A stretch of DNA of 9,831 nt, taken from positions 1-9,831 of the forward strand of contig JALLON010000088.1 of NCBI GenBank assembly GCA_027717925.1, in the 5' to 3' direction. Made by a program: the position numbers and the translations under genes. Source of the DNA: Acidobacteria bacterium AH-259-G07. GTDB lineage: Bacteria > Acidobacteriota > UBA6911 > RPQK01 > JADFOI01. This document shows positions 1 through 6,074 of the stretch, piece by piece. Positions within the stretch are counted from its first letter, which is position 1. The number at the start of each line of letters is the position of its first letter. The notes under the pieces are model-generated. The model was not told the DNA's origin. It was given only the letters and a program-made list of their open reading frames with translations, and did not search any database.

Positions 1-8
1 TCGTTGGT

Positions 9-536
9 TCAAGCTGTCTGTGTACCGGCGAGTTTCCGGACAGCCTCAAGAGCTGCATCGTAGTTGGGATGGTTGCTCACCTCCTTGACGTACTCCACAT
101 GCCGGAGGGTATTCTCTTCGTCGATCACAAAAATCGCGCGCGAGTTCAACCGCAGCTCCTTGATCAGGGTGCCATATCTGGACCCAAACTTAGCATCTCG
201 ATGGTCGGAGAGCATAACCAACTTTTCCACACCACTCGCGGCACACCAGCGACTCTGGGCAAAAGGAAGGTCCATGCTGACCGTGTAAATCTTCACATCA
301 GGCAAACTGGCCGCCTCTTCATTAAAGCGCCGAGTCTGGGCATGGCAAACGGGCGTGTCAAGCGAAGGTACCACACTGAACACTCGAAGCCCACGAGTAT
401 CGGCCAGAGTCACCGGCTTTAGGTCTTTCCCGACGACGACAAAATCAGGGGCCTTGTCACCAACTTTCAACTCAGGGCCAACCAGCGTAAAAGGCTGGTC
501 TTTAAGAGTAACCGCGTTCGGTCTTTCAACACTCAT
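9..536 (-). CDS. tpx: Thiol peroxidase (Tpx-type atypical 2-Cys peroxiredoxin)
   Basis: A complete 175-residue protein, a normal length for Tpx. It should reduce hydrogen peroxide and organic (lipid) hydroperoxides using thioredoxin. The peroxidatic cysteine is Cys64 in the family motif SLDTPVCHAQTRRFNEEA (residues 58-75), and the resolving cysteine is Cys98 in RWCAASGVE. Thr61 and Arg133 match conserved active-site positions of the family. The fold begins near residue 20, at the KVGDKAPDF segment. The ATG at 536 is preceded by a strong Shine-Dalgarno sequence, AAAGGAGGAG on the minus strand (543-552). In the Tpx family the enzyme usually acts in the cytoplasm or periplasm; no signal peptide is visible here, so cytoplasm is inferred. 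The gene is divergent from its right-hand neighbour and the window ends just after its stop codon, so its terminator and any partner are not visible. Identification is secure. Confidence 0.96.
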   Translation of the reverse strand: MSVERPNAVTLKDQPFTLVGPELKVGDKAPDFVVVGKDLKPVTLADTRGLRVFSVVPSLDTPVCHAQTRRFNEEAASLPDVKIYTVSMDLPFAQSRWCAASGVEKLVMLSDHRDAKFGSRYGTLIKELRLNSRAIFVIDEENTLRHVEYVKEVSNHPNYDAALEAVRKLAGTQTA

Positions 537-561
537 CTTCGTCTCCTCCTTTACAAAACTA

Positions 562-576
562 GGGCTATTTTAACCC
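562..576 (-). promoter_or_regulatory. Candidate -10 region and small palindrome upstream of tpx
   Basis: On the minus strand TAAAAT (567-572) is a five-of-six match to a sigma-70 -10 box, about 15 bp before the tpx ribosome binding site. It lies inside an imperfect inverted repeat, GGGTTAAAATAGCCC. No convincing -35 element is seen at the proper distance. This is a weak prediction. Confidence 0.25.
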
Positions 577-610
577 AGCATGAAATCAGGGACTACCGAT
601 TGTGAGGAGC

Positions 611-659
611 CAGAGGTCAGAAGCCAGAATTGAGAATCCAGAATCCAGAATCCACAAGA
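611..659. repeat. Heptanucleotide tandem repeat, CAGAATY family
   Basis: Seven consecutive degenerate 7-bp units on the plus strand, of the form CAGAAKY (for example CAGAAGC, CAGAATT, CAGAATC, CAGAATC). The same unit recurs at 2378-2433, 2561-2603 and, on the minus strand, inside hisD-hisC near 7235-7262. It resembles the short tandemly repeated heptamers described from cyanobacteria and seen in other phyla. No protein or RNA gene is evident here. Confidence 0.9.
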
Positions 660-667
660 AAGCATTC

Positions 668-746
668 AACCTGAAACCTGAAACCTGGAACCTGGAACCT
701 GGAACTTTAAAAGCTCAAACCTTCAACTTAGAACTTTGGAACCTTC
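668..746. repeat. Heptanucleotide tandem repeat, AACCTGR family
   Basis: Five clean 7-bp units, AACCTGA twice then AACCTGG three times (668-702), followed by decaying units such as AACTTTA, AACTTAG and AACCTTC to 746. The same unit recurs in both arms of the hairpin at 3256-3349. Together with 611-659 it fills much of the 537-877 spacer; the rest of that spacer holds only the promoter-like region described next. Confidence 0.88.
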
Positions 747-797
747 AGGATGCTCCGGCGTATCCAATTCCAGCACCGGCTCAACGGATAGTTATGA

Positions 798-831
798 ACA
801 ATACATAGATATAATATAGACAATACATGGA
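798..831 (+). promoter_or_regulatory. TATAAT box bracketed by a 12-bp direct repeat
   Basis: A perfect -10 consensus, TATAAT, lies at 810-815, about 63 bp before the TTG start of the next gene. It is flanked by two copies of ACAATACATRGA (798-809 and 820-831, eleven of twelve bases identical) whose starts are 22 bp apart, close to two helical turns. A good -35 hexamer is not visible 16-18 bp upstream. The region is also simply AT-rich, so the promoter call is moderate and the operator idea is an inference. Confidence 0.4.
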
Positions 832-877
832 CACAGTAAGTTCGTCGACGTAAAATGGCGTCTGAGGGAGGTGCAGA

Positions 878-1339
878 TTGTTGGTAGAAGATGAAACTTT
901 TTCCCGAATCAGGCATCAAAGAGATAGGCGAAAAAGAAGAAAAGTGACTTCGTCAAGACTAATAGAAAAAGGGCCAGCTACATTCAATATAGAAAGAAAG
1001 ATGAAAGCAACAGTTCTTGAAAGCGAAGGTCTGTATCCACAGACGAAAAAGCCGGATCCTTCTCTGCGAAATCTGGCCTTGGGTATTCTGCTTCAGGCCT
1101 TCCGCGATATAGTCTCCCCGAAAAAGGCTTCCAATAAAGAATGGGAAGTGTGGAGACAAGATGCCATCGAATGGTTTTACTCCACCGAAACCCACCCAGG
1201 AAGCTTGCTGTGGGTATGCGAAATCTTGGAAATGGACCCCAAGGAGCTTCGACAATGGCTGCGTGATTACAGGTGCAGCAACCGCGATCGCAGGAAGGAG
1301 ATGGCCAAAAAGCTGGTCCGGTTCCAGATCAGACACTGA
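878..1339 (+). CDS. Small uncharacterised basic protein with C-terminal HTH-like segment
   Basis: A 153-residue protein starting at TTG 878, chosen because a strong Shine-Dalgarno sequence, GGGAGGTG (866-873), sits at the right distance. ATG 1001 would give a 112-residue version beginning at the better-conserved part, but its ribosome site is poor. Residues 1-41 are lysine/arginine-rich and look disordered. Residues 62-80 form a likely amphipathic helix (RNLALGILLQAFRDIV). Residues 94-131 carry the pattern DAIEWF...WVCEILEMDPKELRQWL. This resembles, from memory, short uncharacterised proteins of Deltaproteobacteria and neighbouring phyla with a motif like 'AEEWI...FSFENICEALGLDPxYLR'. The ICE-LxxDPxxLR part looks like a helix-turn-helix, so nucleic-acid binding is possible, but I do not know its function. 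No cysteine cluster, signal peptide or membrane segment is seen. Confidence 0.72.
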   Translation: MLVEDETFSRIRHQRDRRKRRKVTSSRLIEKGPATFNIERKMKATVLESEGLYPQTKKPDPSLRNLALGILLQAFRDIVSPKKASNKEWEVWRQDAIEWFYSTETHPGSLLWVCEILEMDPKELRQWLRDYRCSNRDRRKEMAKKLVRFQIRH

Positions 1340-1473
1340 AGTGGGATCCTTCAAAGGGTCACTGCCGCCAAGGGAGGCTCCACTTGGCAGTTGGCTGATC
1401 CAATTAACATAAATTCCTTTTTTGACTTCCGGTCGGCAGTCGATCGGCTTTGCTGTTTCTCCATTCAAAGTCA

Positions 1474-2373
1474 ATGCTCTTCAAGTTCTTTGTGGTAGTC
1501 ATCTTTTTAGGATATTTGACCCTTTTGGGTCTCATATTGGTGCGCCAGCTCTTCCATCCTCGCAAGAGCGAGCCTGTTCATAAGAAGTATTCTGAATTCG
1601 ATGACTTTCGGGGTGAGGTGGTGCTGGAACTGCAAGATGTGGAGAAGTCCTTTGATCATCCTGTCCTAAAAGGAATCAACCTCAAACTCAGCCGCGGTCA
1701 AACTTTAGGCGTTTTGGGCAAGAGCGGCAGCGGCAAGAGTGTTGCTCTGAAGCTGATTGCGGGACTTCTCAAACCCGACCGGGGTCATATTCTTTTTAAG
1801 GGAAAAGATATCACCACCATGAGCGAGCGAGAGCTGCTGGAGCTGCGCAAGCGAGTCTCTTACGTCTTCCAAGGAGGGGCTGTCTTTGATTTTCTAAACG
1901 TCAGAGAGAACATCGCCTATCCCCTTCGCGAGATGGGAATTAGCGACGAAGAAAGAATCCGAGAGCGAGTGGACTATTTACTAACCGCGGTGGAGATGGA
2001 GAATATGGGGGATCTACACAAAGATGAACTTAGCAGCGGATCTAAAAAACAAGTCGCGATTGCTCGGGCCATCGCCAACAATCCAGAAATGATTCTCTAC
2101 GATGAGCCAACTACTGGTGTCGACCCCATCATCAAAAAATCACTGAGCCGATTGATTCGCAAGGTAAACAAACAGGAGCACTTGACCTCCATCGTGGTCA
2201 CCCACGACCTGAAGTGCACTGAGATCGTGGCTGATCGGATCATACTGCTCAAGGACGGAGGCATCCACTTTGAAGGCAACAAGGAAGAGTTCCACGCTTC
2301 CTCTGACCCTTATGTCCAGGCTTTTATCGCCGGCAAGCGGTTCGAAGAAGAGGAGCAACCGCTAAGCGCGTAG
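1474..2373 (+). CDS. MlaF-like ABC transporter ATP-binding protein with N-terminal membrane anchor
   Basis: ATPase of the Mla/Ttg2 family, which powers phospholipid (or similar lipid) movement between the membranes of diderm cells. Counting from ATG 1474 (299 residues), Walker A is GKSGSGKS at 82-89, the Q-loop is VFQGGAVFDFLNVRENIAYPL with Q133, Walker B is ILYDEP at 207-212 and the switch histidine is H244. The Q-loop segment and the C-terminal DPYVQAFIAGKR are typical of MlaF. Two oddities stand out. The signature reads LSSGS (186-190) instead of LSGGM/Q. The first 25 or so residues form a strongly hydrophobic helix followed by a 20-residue linker before the ABC domain, whereas MlaF is normally soluble. 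TTG 1450 could extend the protein by 8 residues. A GTG near 1618, preceded by GGTGAGGTG, could give a soluble form. No mlaE or mlaD gene is adjacent in this window. Confidence 0.88.
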   Translation: MLFKFFVVVIFLGYLTLLGLILVRQLFHPRKSEPVHKKYSEFDDFRGEVVLELQDVEKSFDHPVLKGINLKLSRGQTLGVLGKSGSGKSVALKLIAGLLKPDRGHILFKGKDITTMSERELLELRKRVSYVFQGGAVFDFLNVRENIAYPLREMGISDEERIRERVDYLLTAVEMENMGDLHKDELSSGSKKQVAIARAIANNPEMILYDEPTTGVDPIIKKSLSRLIRKVNKQEHLTSIVVTHDLKCTEIVADRIILLKDGGIHFEGNKEEFHASSDPYVQAFIAGKRFEEEEQPLSA

Positions 2374-2377
2374 GGGA

Positions 2378-2433
2378 CAGAATTCAGAATTCAGAAACCA
2401 GAAGCCAGAATCCAGAATTCAGAATCCAGAATA
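2378..2433. repeat. Heptamer array, left arm of an inverted pair
   Basis: Eight contiguous 7-bp units, CAGAATT, CAGAATT, CAGAAAC, CAGAAGC, CAGAATC, CAGAATT, CAGAATC, CAGAATA, starting 5 bp after the stop codon of the MlaF-like gene. Units line up in reverse complement with the array at 2561-2603, including the distinctive CAGAAGC unit. Confidence 0.92.
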
Positions 2434-2560
2434 TGAACACACAGGAGAAGATTGTTTGGTCGAAACATGAAGTTAAGTTAAGTTTTTTCCTCATCACCCC
2501 ATTCGACGCTGGGAACGGTTGGGACAGCTGATGAAATTCAAGTTAGTTATTCTGACTTTT

Positions 2561-2603
2561 GAATTCAGAATTCTGAATTCTGGCTTCTGAATTCTGAATT
2601 CTA
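2561..2603. repeat. Heptamer array, right arm of an inverted pair
   Basis: Units AATTCTG, AATTCTG, GCTTCTG, AATTCTG, AATTCTA (2569-2603), preceded by one unit in the opposite sense (GAATTCA). It is the inverted counterpart of 2378-2433. The last unit contains the hisIE stop codon (minus-strand TAG, 2601-2603). The 127 bp between the arms holds no gene I can support. A long-range stem of about 35 bp could form in RNA from either strand and might act as a transcript end between the convergent genes, although there is no classic intrinsic terminator. Confidence 0.88.
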
Positions 2604-3212
2604 GTTCCTGCGGAGATGCCGACCTTTCAATTCCTCCATCATTTCGGACAGCGTCACTCCCCTTTGCGCCAAGAAGACCAGGAGGTGGTAAAGTAAATCG
2701 GCAGCCTCTTCGACGGATCGTGCTTTGTCTTGAGAAACCGTGAGTACAACCTCAATGGCCTCTTCGCCCACTTTTTTTGCAATCTGCGGTAATCCCTGGG
2801 CAAACAGTGAGGCGGTATAGGAGCCGTCGGGCATCTCCTTTTGTCGATTTTCAATTAGCCGTTCCAAATAACCCAGAAACTCCAGTGCAGTGAATTCATT
2901 ATCTTCACCAAAACAGGAAAGCGTGCCACGATGACAGGTGGGCCCTTGAGGTTCCACTACCACGATCAGGGCGTCGCCATCGCAATCCTTCCTAATCTCC
3001 TTCAGCCTCAGATAGTTTCCGGAGGTTTCACCTTTCGTCCAGAGAGCCTGCCGACTTCGACTCCAGAAAGTCACCAATCCACCCTTTAGTGTCTTCTCCA
3101 GAGCGGCCTGGTTCATGAAGCCGAGCATCAGCACTCGGCCTGTTTGTCCATCCTGAACAATCGCCGGGATCAAACCGTTTGTTTTCTGCCAATCTAATTG
3201 GTTTATGTCCAT
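2601..3212 (-). CDS. hisI: Bifunctional phosphoribosyl-AMP cyclohydrolase / phosphoribosyl-ATP pyrophosphatase (HisIE)
   Basis: A 203-residue fusion that does steps 2 and 3 of histidine synthesis: PR-ATP to PR-AMP (HisE part), then opening of the adenine ring (HisI part). The HisI domain is about residues 1-105, with GFMN (31-34), SRSRQALWTKGETSG (51-65), the metal-binding DCDGD (77-81) and the zinc-site segment GPTCHRGTLSCF (90-101). Cys78, Cys93 and Cys100 are the conserved cysteines. Most relatives read CHTG where this one reads CHRG. The HisE domain is about 112-200, with KKVGEEAIEV (146-155) and EEAADLLYHLLVFL (168-181), the acidic metal-binding helices. It is the last gene of the his operon, 158 bp after hisF. 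No clear Shine-Dalgarno sequence precedes ATG 3212. Its stop codon lies inside a heptamer array. Confidence 0.97.
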   Translation of the reverse strand: MDINQLDWQKTNGLIPAIVQDGQTGRVLMLGFMNQAALEKTLKGGLVTFWSRSRQALWTKGETSGNYLRLKEIRKDCDGDALIVVVEPQGPTCHRGTLSCFGEDNEFTALEFLGYLERLIENRQKEMPDGSYTASLFAQGLPQIAKKVGEEAIEVVLTVSQDKARSVEEAADLLYHLLVFLAQRGVTLSEMMEELKGRHLRRN

Positions 3213-3255
3213 GATTAAGCCATTGAGTTCTGTTGAGCCAAGAGCTATGAGCTGA

Positions 3256-3349
3256 GGTTCCAGGTTTCAGGTTCCAAGTTCCAAGTTTCAGGTTTCAAGA
3301 TTTTCCGTGTACCCTTGAAACTTGGAACCTGGAACCTGGAACCTGGAAC
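3256..3349. repeat. Inverted AACCTGG heptamer arrays forming a long potential hairpin (hisF-hisIE spacer)
   Basis: The left arm (3256-3299) is made of GGTTCCA/GGTTTCA-type 7-bp units. The right arm (3314-3349) begins CTTGAAACTTGGAACC and continues with AACCTGG units. The arms are reverse complements with a loop of about 14 nt, so either strand could fold into an imperfect stem of 35-40 bp. The innermost paired segment, GTTTCAAG (3292-3299) with CTTGAAAC (3314-3321), is perfect. It fills most of the 158-bp spacer between hisF and hisIE. It lacks a T-run on the minus strand, so I do not call it a terminator; mRNA processing or attenuation is speculative. Confidence 0.88.
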
Positions 3350-3370
3350 GTGTCAGTTGTCAGCTGATGG

Positions 3371-4126
3371 CTACCTCCTTACAACAACCCCGTTTCTGGC
3401 CAGATATTCCTTCACGTGTGCGATGGAATAGCGATCGTAGTGGAAAATACTGGCTGCCAGGACCGCGTCTGCACCGCCCGCCTCTAGACCTTCCAGAAGA
3501 TGCTGCGGGCAGCCAGCTCCACCGGAAGCAATCAACGGTATTCGAGTGCTCCCGGACACCGTTTGTAAGAGTTCCAAATCGTATCCATTTTGGGTACCAT
3601 CTCGGTCCATGGAGGTGAGAAGAATTTCGCCCGCCCCCAGCTCTTCTCCCAGACGAATCCATTTCAAGGCATCACGGTCGGTTTCGACGCGACCACCGTT
3701 GATGAAAACTCTCCAACCGTTGTTCGTGCGCTTGGCGTCGACAGCCAACACGATGCATTGAGATCCAAAGGCAAGTGCCGACTCACGCAGCAAGTCAGGA
3801 TGCCTCACTGCCGCGCTATTAATCGACACTTTATCGGCTCCCGCTCGAAGCAGTTCCTGAACCTGCTCGATTGTGCTAATTCCCCCACCCACAGTAAAAG
3901 GGATAAAGATCGAATCGGCCACTCGCCTCACCCAATTCACAACTGTCTTGCGCTCTTCTACGGTGGCTGTGATGTCTAGAAAAACCAGTTCATCCGCCCC
4001 TTCCCGATAGTAGCGGTAGCCCAGCTCGACGGGATCCCCCGCGTCTTTCAGGTCAACGAAATGGATTCCCTTGACCACGCGTCCTCCTGCCACGTCTAAA
4101 CAGGGAATGATTCGTTTAGCCAGCAT
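3371..4126 (-). CDS. hisF: Imidazole glycerol phosphate synthase, cyclase subunit HisF
   Basis: A 251-residue (beta-alpha)8-barrel that takes ammonia from HisH and converts PRFAR to imidazole glycerol phosphate and AICAR (step 5). Catalytic Asp11 (in IIPCLDV) and Asp130 (in VLAVDAK) are both present at the family-standard positions. The phosphate-binding segments FTVGGGIS (77-84) and ASGGAG (200-205) are present, as is DRDGTQNGYD (174-183). The start is set at ATG 4126: it gives the usual N-terminus MLAKRIIPCLDV and has GGGAGAAG (4134-4141) 7 nt upstream. An in-frame extension to 4192 would run inside hisA and is rejected. The gene overlaps the end of hisA by 11 bp, which suggests translational coupling. 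The barrel partner hisH lies two genes upstream. Confidence 0.97.
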   Translation of the reverse strand: MLAKRIIPCLDVAGGRVVKGIHFVDLKDAGDPVELGYRYYREGADELVFLDITATVEERKTVVNWVRRVADSIFIPFTVGGGISTIEQVQELLRAGADKVSINSAAVRHPDLLRESALAFGSQCIVLAVDAKRTNNGWRVFINGGRVETDRDALKWIRLGEELGAGEILLTSMDRDGTQNGYDLELLQTVSGSTRIPLIASGGAGCPQHLLEGLEAGGADAVLAASIFHYDRYSIAHVKEYLARNGVVVRR

Positions 4127-4835
4127 GAACCAGCTTCTCCCATGCGATTTGTCCCTCATACAAAGCACGTCCCACCACCACCCCTTTGACACCGATCTTT
4201 TCGAGTCTTGAAATGTGTTCCAGGCGGCTGATTCCCCCGGCCGCGATCAGCGTGATCTCGCGGGTCAGTTGAGGCACCAACTCAATATAAGTTGAGTAGT
4301 GGGGCTGCTTGAGTGTGCCGTCGCGCTCAATGTCGGTGCAGATCACCTGAGCAATTCCCCATCTGCAAATTCGATCCAGTGCTTTCTTCAATTCAACACT
4401 GCTCTGCTCCATCCAGCCTTGGCTGTGAAGCTTTTTCCCTTTGAAATCAAGGCTAATAATGAACGCACTTGGACTCCACTTTTCCACCCAGCGCGTCACC
4501 CTCTCGGGTTCCCTCAAGACCACCGTCCCTAAAATCAGATATTGCGCACCCCAGTCAAGAAGCTCAGACACATCCTCGCTGCTTCGAATCCCTCCTCCTA
4601 CCTGGACCGGAATGCCTACGGCGTCAATCACATCTCGAATCATTTGGCGATTGTGACCTGAACCTGAACGCGCTCCCTCAAGATCCACCACATGCAGCCG
4701 CTTAAAGCCGGCCGACTGGAACTCCCGCGCCTGCTCAACCGGATCCTTTTCATATGTCATCTGTCTCTCGAAGTCCCCCTGATAAAGACGGACACATTTC
4801 CCGGCGACTAGATCGATGGCAGGAATCACCAACAC
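4116..4835 (-). CDS. hisA: Phosphoribosylformimino-5-aminoimidazole carboxamide ribotide isomerase HisA
   Basis: A 239-residue (beta-alpha)8-barrel homologous to HisF. It does the Amadori rearrangement of ProFAR to PRFAR (step 4). Catalytic Asp8 (in VIPAIDL) and Asp130 (in IISLDFK) are present, along with VQVGGGIRS (77-85), the ERDGTL loop and AAGGIS. The start is GTG 4835, giving MLVIPAIDL; GGAGG at 4846-4850, inside the end of hisH, serves as its ribosome site with a 10-nt gap. Only 2 nt separate it from the hisH stop, and its 3' end overlaps hisF, so hisH-hisA-hisF forms a compact block. The sequence shows no Trp-pathway PriA features that I can identify, and the complete his context supports HisA. 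Confidence 0.96.
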   Translation of the reverse strand: MLVIPAIDLVAGKCVRLYQGDFERQMTYEKDPVEQAREFQSAGFKRLHVVDLEGARSGSGHNRQMIRDVIDAVGIPVQVGGGIRSSEDVSELLDWGAQYLILGTVVLREPERVTRWVEKWSPSAFIISLDFKGKKLHSQGWMEQSSVELKKALDRICRWGIAQVICTDIERDGTLKQPHYSTYIELVPQLTREITLIAAGGISRLEHISRLEKIGVKGVVVGRALYEGQIAWEKLVHAG

Positions 4836-4837
4836 GA

Positions 4838-5443
4838 CTAACGGACCTCCAAAAAATTATTAAGCACTCTGAGACCAATCTCCCCTGATCTTTCCGGGTG
4901 AAACTGCACTCCCCAAAAGTTTTCTTTGGTTACAACCGAGGCAAAACAGTCTCCGTACTGGGTCACGGCCGCGGTGACTTCATTCGCAGCGGGAGCAAAA
5001 TAACTGTGTATAAAGTAAAAGAAACTCTGGCCGGGAATATCCTTGAACAAAATGGAGGCGGACTGGCAGGACTCACCTAATTGTCTGACCTGATTCCAAC
5101 CAATGTGAGGTACTTTGACCTGAGAGGTGTCAAACTTGTGAACCGTTCCCGGGAGAAGTCCCAGACACGGAGTGTTGTCCTCCTCGGAAACTTCGAACAG
5201 GAGTTGCAGTCCCAAACAAATTCCCAAGAAAGGGACTTGAAGGCGCTGCAGTACTTCGACCAATCCCTGCTCGGCTAAGGACTCCATTGCTGCTCCGGCC
5301 GATCCCACTCCGGGTAGTATCACTTTGTTAGCCTGGCTTACAACCGCTGGATCGCCCGAGAAGATAAAATCCGCCTGGAGGTATTTTAGGGCATTTCCCA
5401 CGTTGTATAGATTGCCGGCTTTGTAATCGATAACGACGATCAT
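4838..5443 (-). CDS. hisH: Imidazole glycerol phosphate synthase, glutamine amidotransferase subunit HisH
   Basis: A 201-residue class I glutamine amidotransferase that hydrolyses glutamine and passes ammonia to HisF. The catalytic triad is complete: Cys76 in GICLGLQLLF, and His182 and Glu184 in VQFHPERSGE. The oxyanion-strand segment LPGVGSAG (43-50) is present. The start is ATG 5443, giving the standard MIVVIDYKAGNLYNVGNAL. A 50-codon extension to 5593 would run back into hisB and is rejected. There is no good Shine-Dalgarno sequence because the 34-bp hisB-hisH spacer is made of an octanucleotide repeat; at best GAAAG 3 nt before the ATG. Translation may rely on ribosomes arriving from hisB. 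The stop lies 2 nt before the hisA start. Confidence 0.96.
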   Translation of the reverse strand: MIVVIDYKAGNLYNVGNALKYLQADFIFSGDPAVVSQANKVILPGVGSAGAAMESLAEQGLVEVLQRLQVPFLGICLGLQLLFEVSEEDNTPCLGLLPGTVHKFDTSQVKVPHIGWNQVRQLGESCQSASILFKDIPGQSFFYFIHSYFAPAANEVTAAVTQYGDCFASVVTKENFWGVQFHPERSGEIGLRVLNNFLEVR

Positions 5444-5472
5444 GTGCTTTCGTGCTGTCGTGCTGTCGTGCC
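5443..5472. repeat. Octanucleotide tandem repeat in hisB-hisH spacer
   Basis: Plus-strand units TGTGCTTT (5443-5450), CGTGCTGT (5451-5458), CGTGCTGT (5459-5466) and the partial CGTGCC (5467-5472). It occupies almost all of the 34-bp gap between hisB and hisH and touches the hisH start codon. Unit length is 8, in contrast to the 7-bp arrays elsewhere; a second 8-bp array lies at 9421-9452. Confidence 0.85.
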
Positions 5473-5477
5473 GAATC

Positions 5478-6074
5478 CTACAGCACCCCTTTTGTCGAAG
5501 GAACCTCCCCTTTCGCCTTCGGGTCGATCCGGACCGCCATTCGAAGCGAACGGGCAAACCCTTTGAACATTGCTTCAATACGATGGTGTTCATTTTCTCC
5601 CGGGTTGAGAAAGTTGAAATGCAAATTGAGCCTGGCTTCGACGGCCAGAGATCGAAAAAAATGGGGGATCAATTCGGTCGAAAGATCTCCGATCTTCTCC
5701 CGCTGAGGTCGATAGTTACAGCAAAAAGCAAAACGTCCCCCCAGATCCACGGCTACCGCAATTAAGACCTCATCCATAGGAAGCAGGACAAACCCGTATC
5801 GTTCAATCCCCTTTTTTCTCCCCAGGGCTTTATTTAACGTCTGACCCAGAACAATTCCTAAATCTTCAGTGAGGTGATGATCATCTACCTCCAGATCTCC
5901 TTCGGCCCTGGCTTTGAGATCGATCCGGGCGTGACGAGCCAATAAGTCGAGCATGTGCTCAAGAAATCCCAACCCCACACGGCAGGTACACTCCCCTTGG
6001 CCGTCCAGATTCAAATTGACCTCAATTTGTGTTTCACGGGTTTCCCTTTTAACAGATGCGGTGCGTCGGCTCAT
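5478..6074 (-). CDS. hisB: Imidazoleglycerol-phosphate dehydratase HisB (monofunctional)
   Basis: A 198-residue protein, the usual length for HisB without the phosphatase domain found in E. coli HisB. It converts imidazole glycerol phosphate to imidazole acetol phosphate (step 6), with manganese, as a 24-mer in known relatives. Metal-binding motifs seen: EHML (39-42) with H40 and later H48, DDHHLTED (64-71), H152, and HHRIEA (163-168). PMDE (99-102) and the C-terminal PSTKGVL are also typical. Deviations are VGLGFLEHM where most relatives have TGIGFLDHM, so the Asp before the histidine is Glu39, and the preceding Thr is replaced by Val. The ATG at 6074 overlaps the hisD-hisC stop as ATGA, with AAGGGGA (6079-6085) as the ribosome site. 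Confidence 0.97.
   Translation of the reverse strand: MSRRTASVKRETRETQIEVNLNLDGQGECTCRVGLGFLEHMLDLLARHARIDLKARAEGDLEVDDHHLTEDLGIVLGQTLNKALGRKKGIERYGFVLLPMDEVLIAVAVDLGGRFAFCCNYRPQREKIGDLSTELIPHFFRSLAVEARLNLHFNFLNPGENEHHRIEAMFKGFARSLRMAVRIDPKAKGEVPSTKGVL

Noticed and set aside
611..746. Possible CRISPR array or transposon end
   Set aside because: Units are contiguous 7-bp repeats without spacers. There is no transposase, terminal inverted repeat or target duplication.
1367..1388. Stem GCCAAG / CTTGGC after the small uncharacterised gene
   Set aside because: It is only 6 bp with a 10-nt loop and has no T-run directly after it, so it is not a convincing terminator.
959..1474. 171-codon open frame on the minus strand
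   Set aside because: It is antisense to the small plus-strand gene, shows no recognisable domain or ribosome site, and covers a spacer.
2433..2531. 32-codon plus-strand ORF between the two inverted heptamer arrays
   Set aside because: There is no ribosome site, it is preceded directly by repeat units, and the composition and length are compatible with chance.
3374..3380. AAGGAGG-like ribosome site at the 3' end of hisF
   Set aside because: It encodes the terminal Arg-Arg of HisF, and no start codon with a sensible frame follows at the right distance.
4127..4192. In-frame N-terminal extension of hisF
   Set aside because: It would overlap hisA extensively and precedes the standard HisF N-terminus. 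ATG 4126 has a suitable ribosome site.
5444..5593. In-frame 50-codon N-terminal extension of hisH
   Set aside because: It would read back through the repeat and the end of hisB. The family N-terminus starts at ATG 5443.
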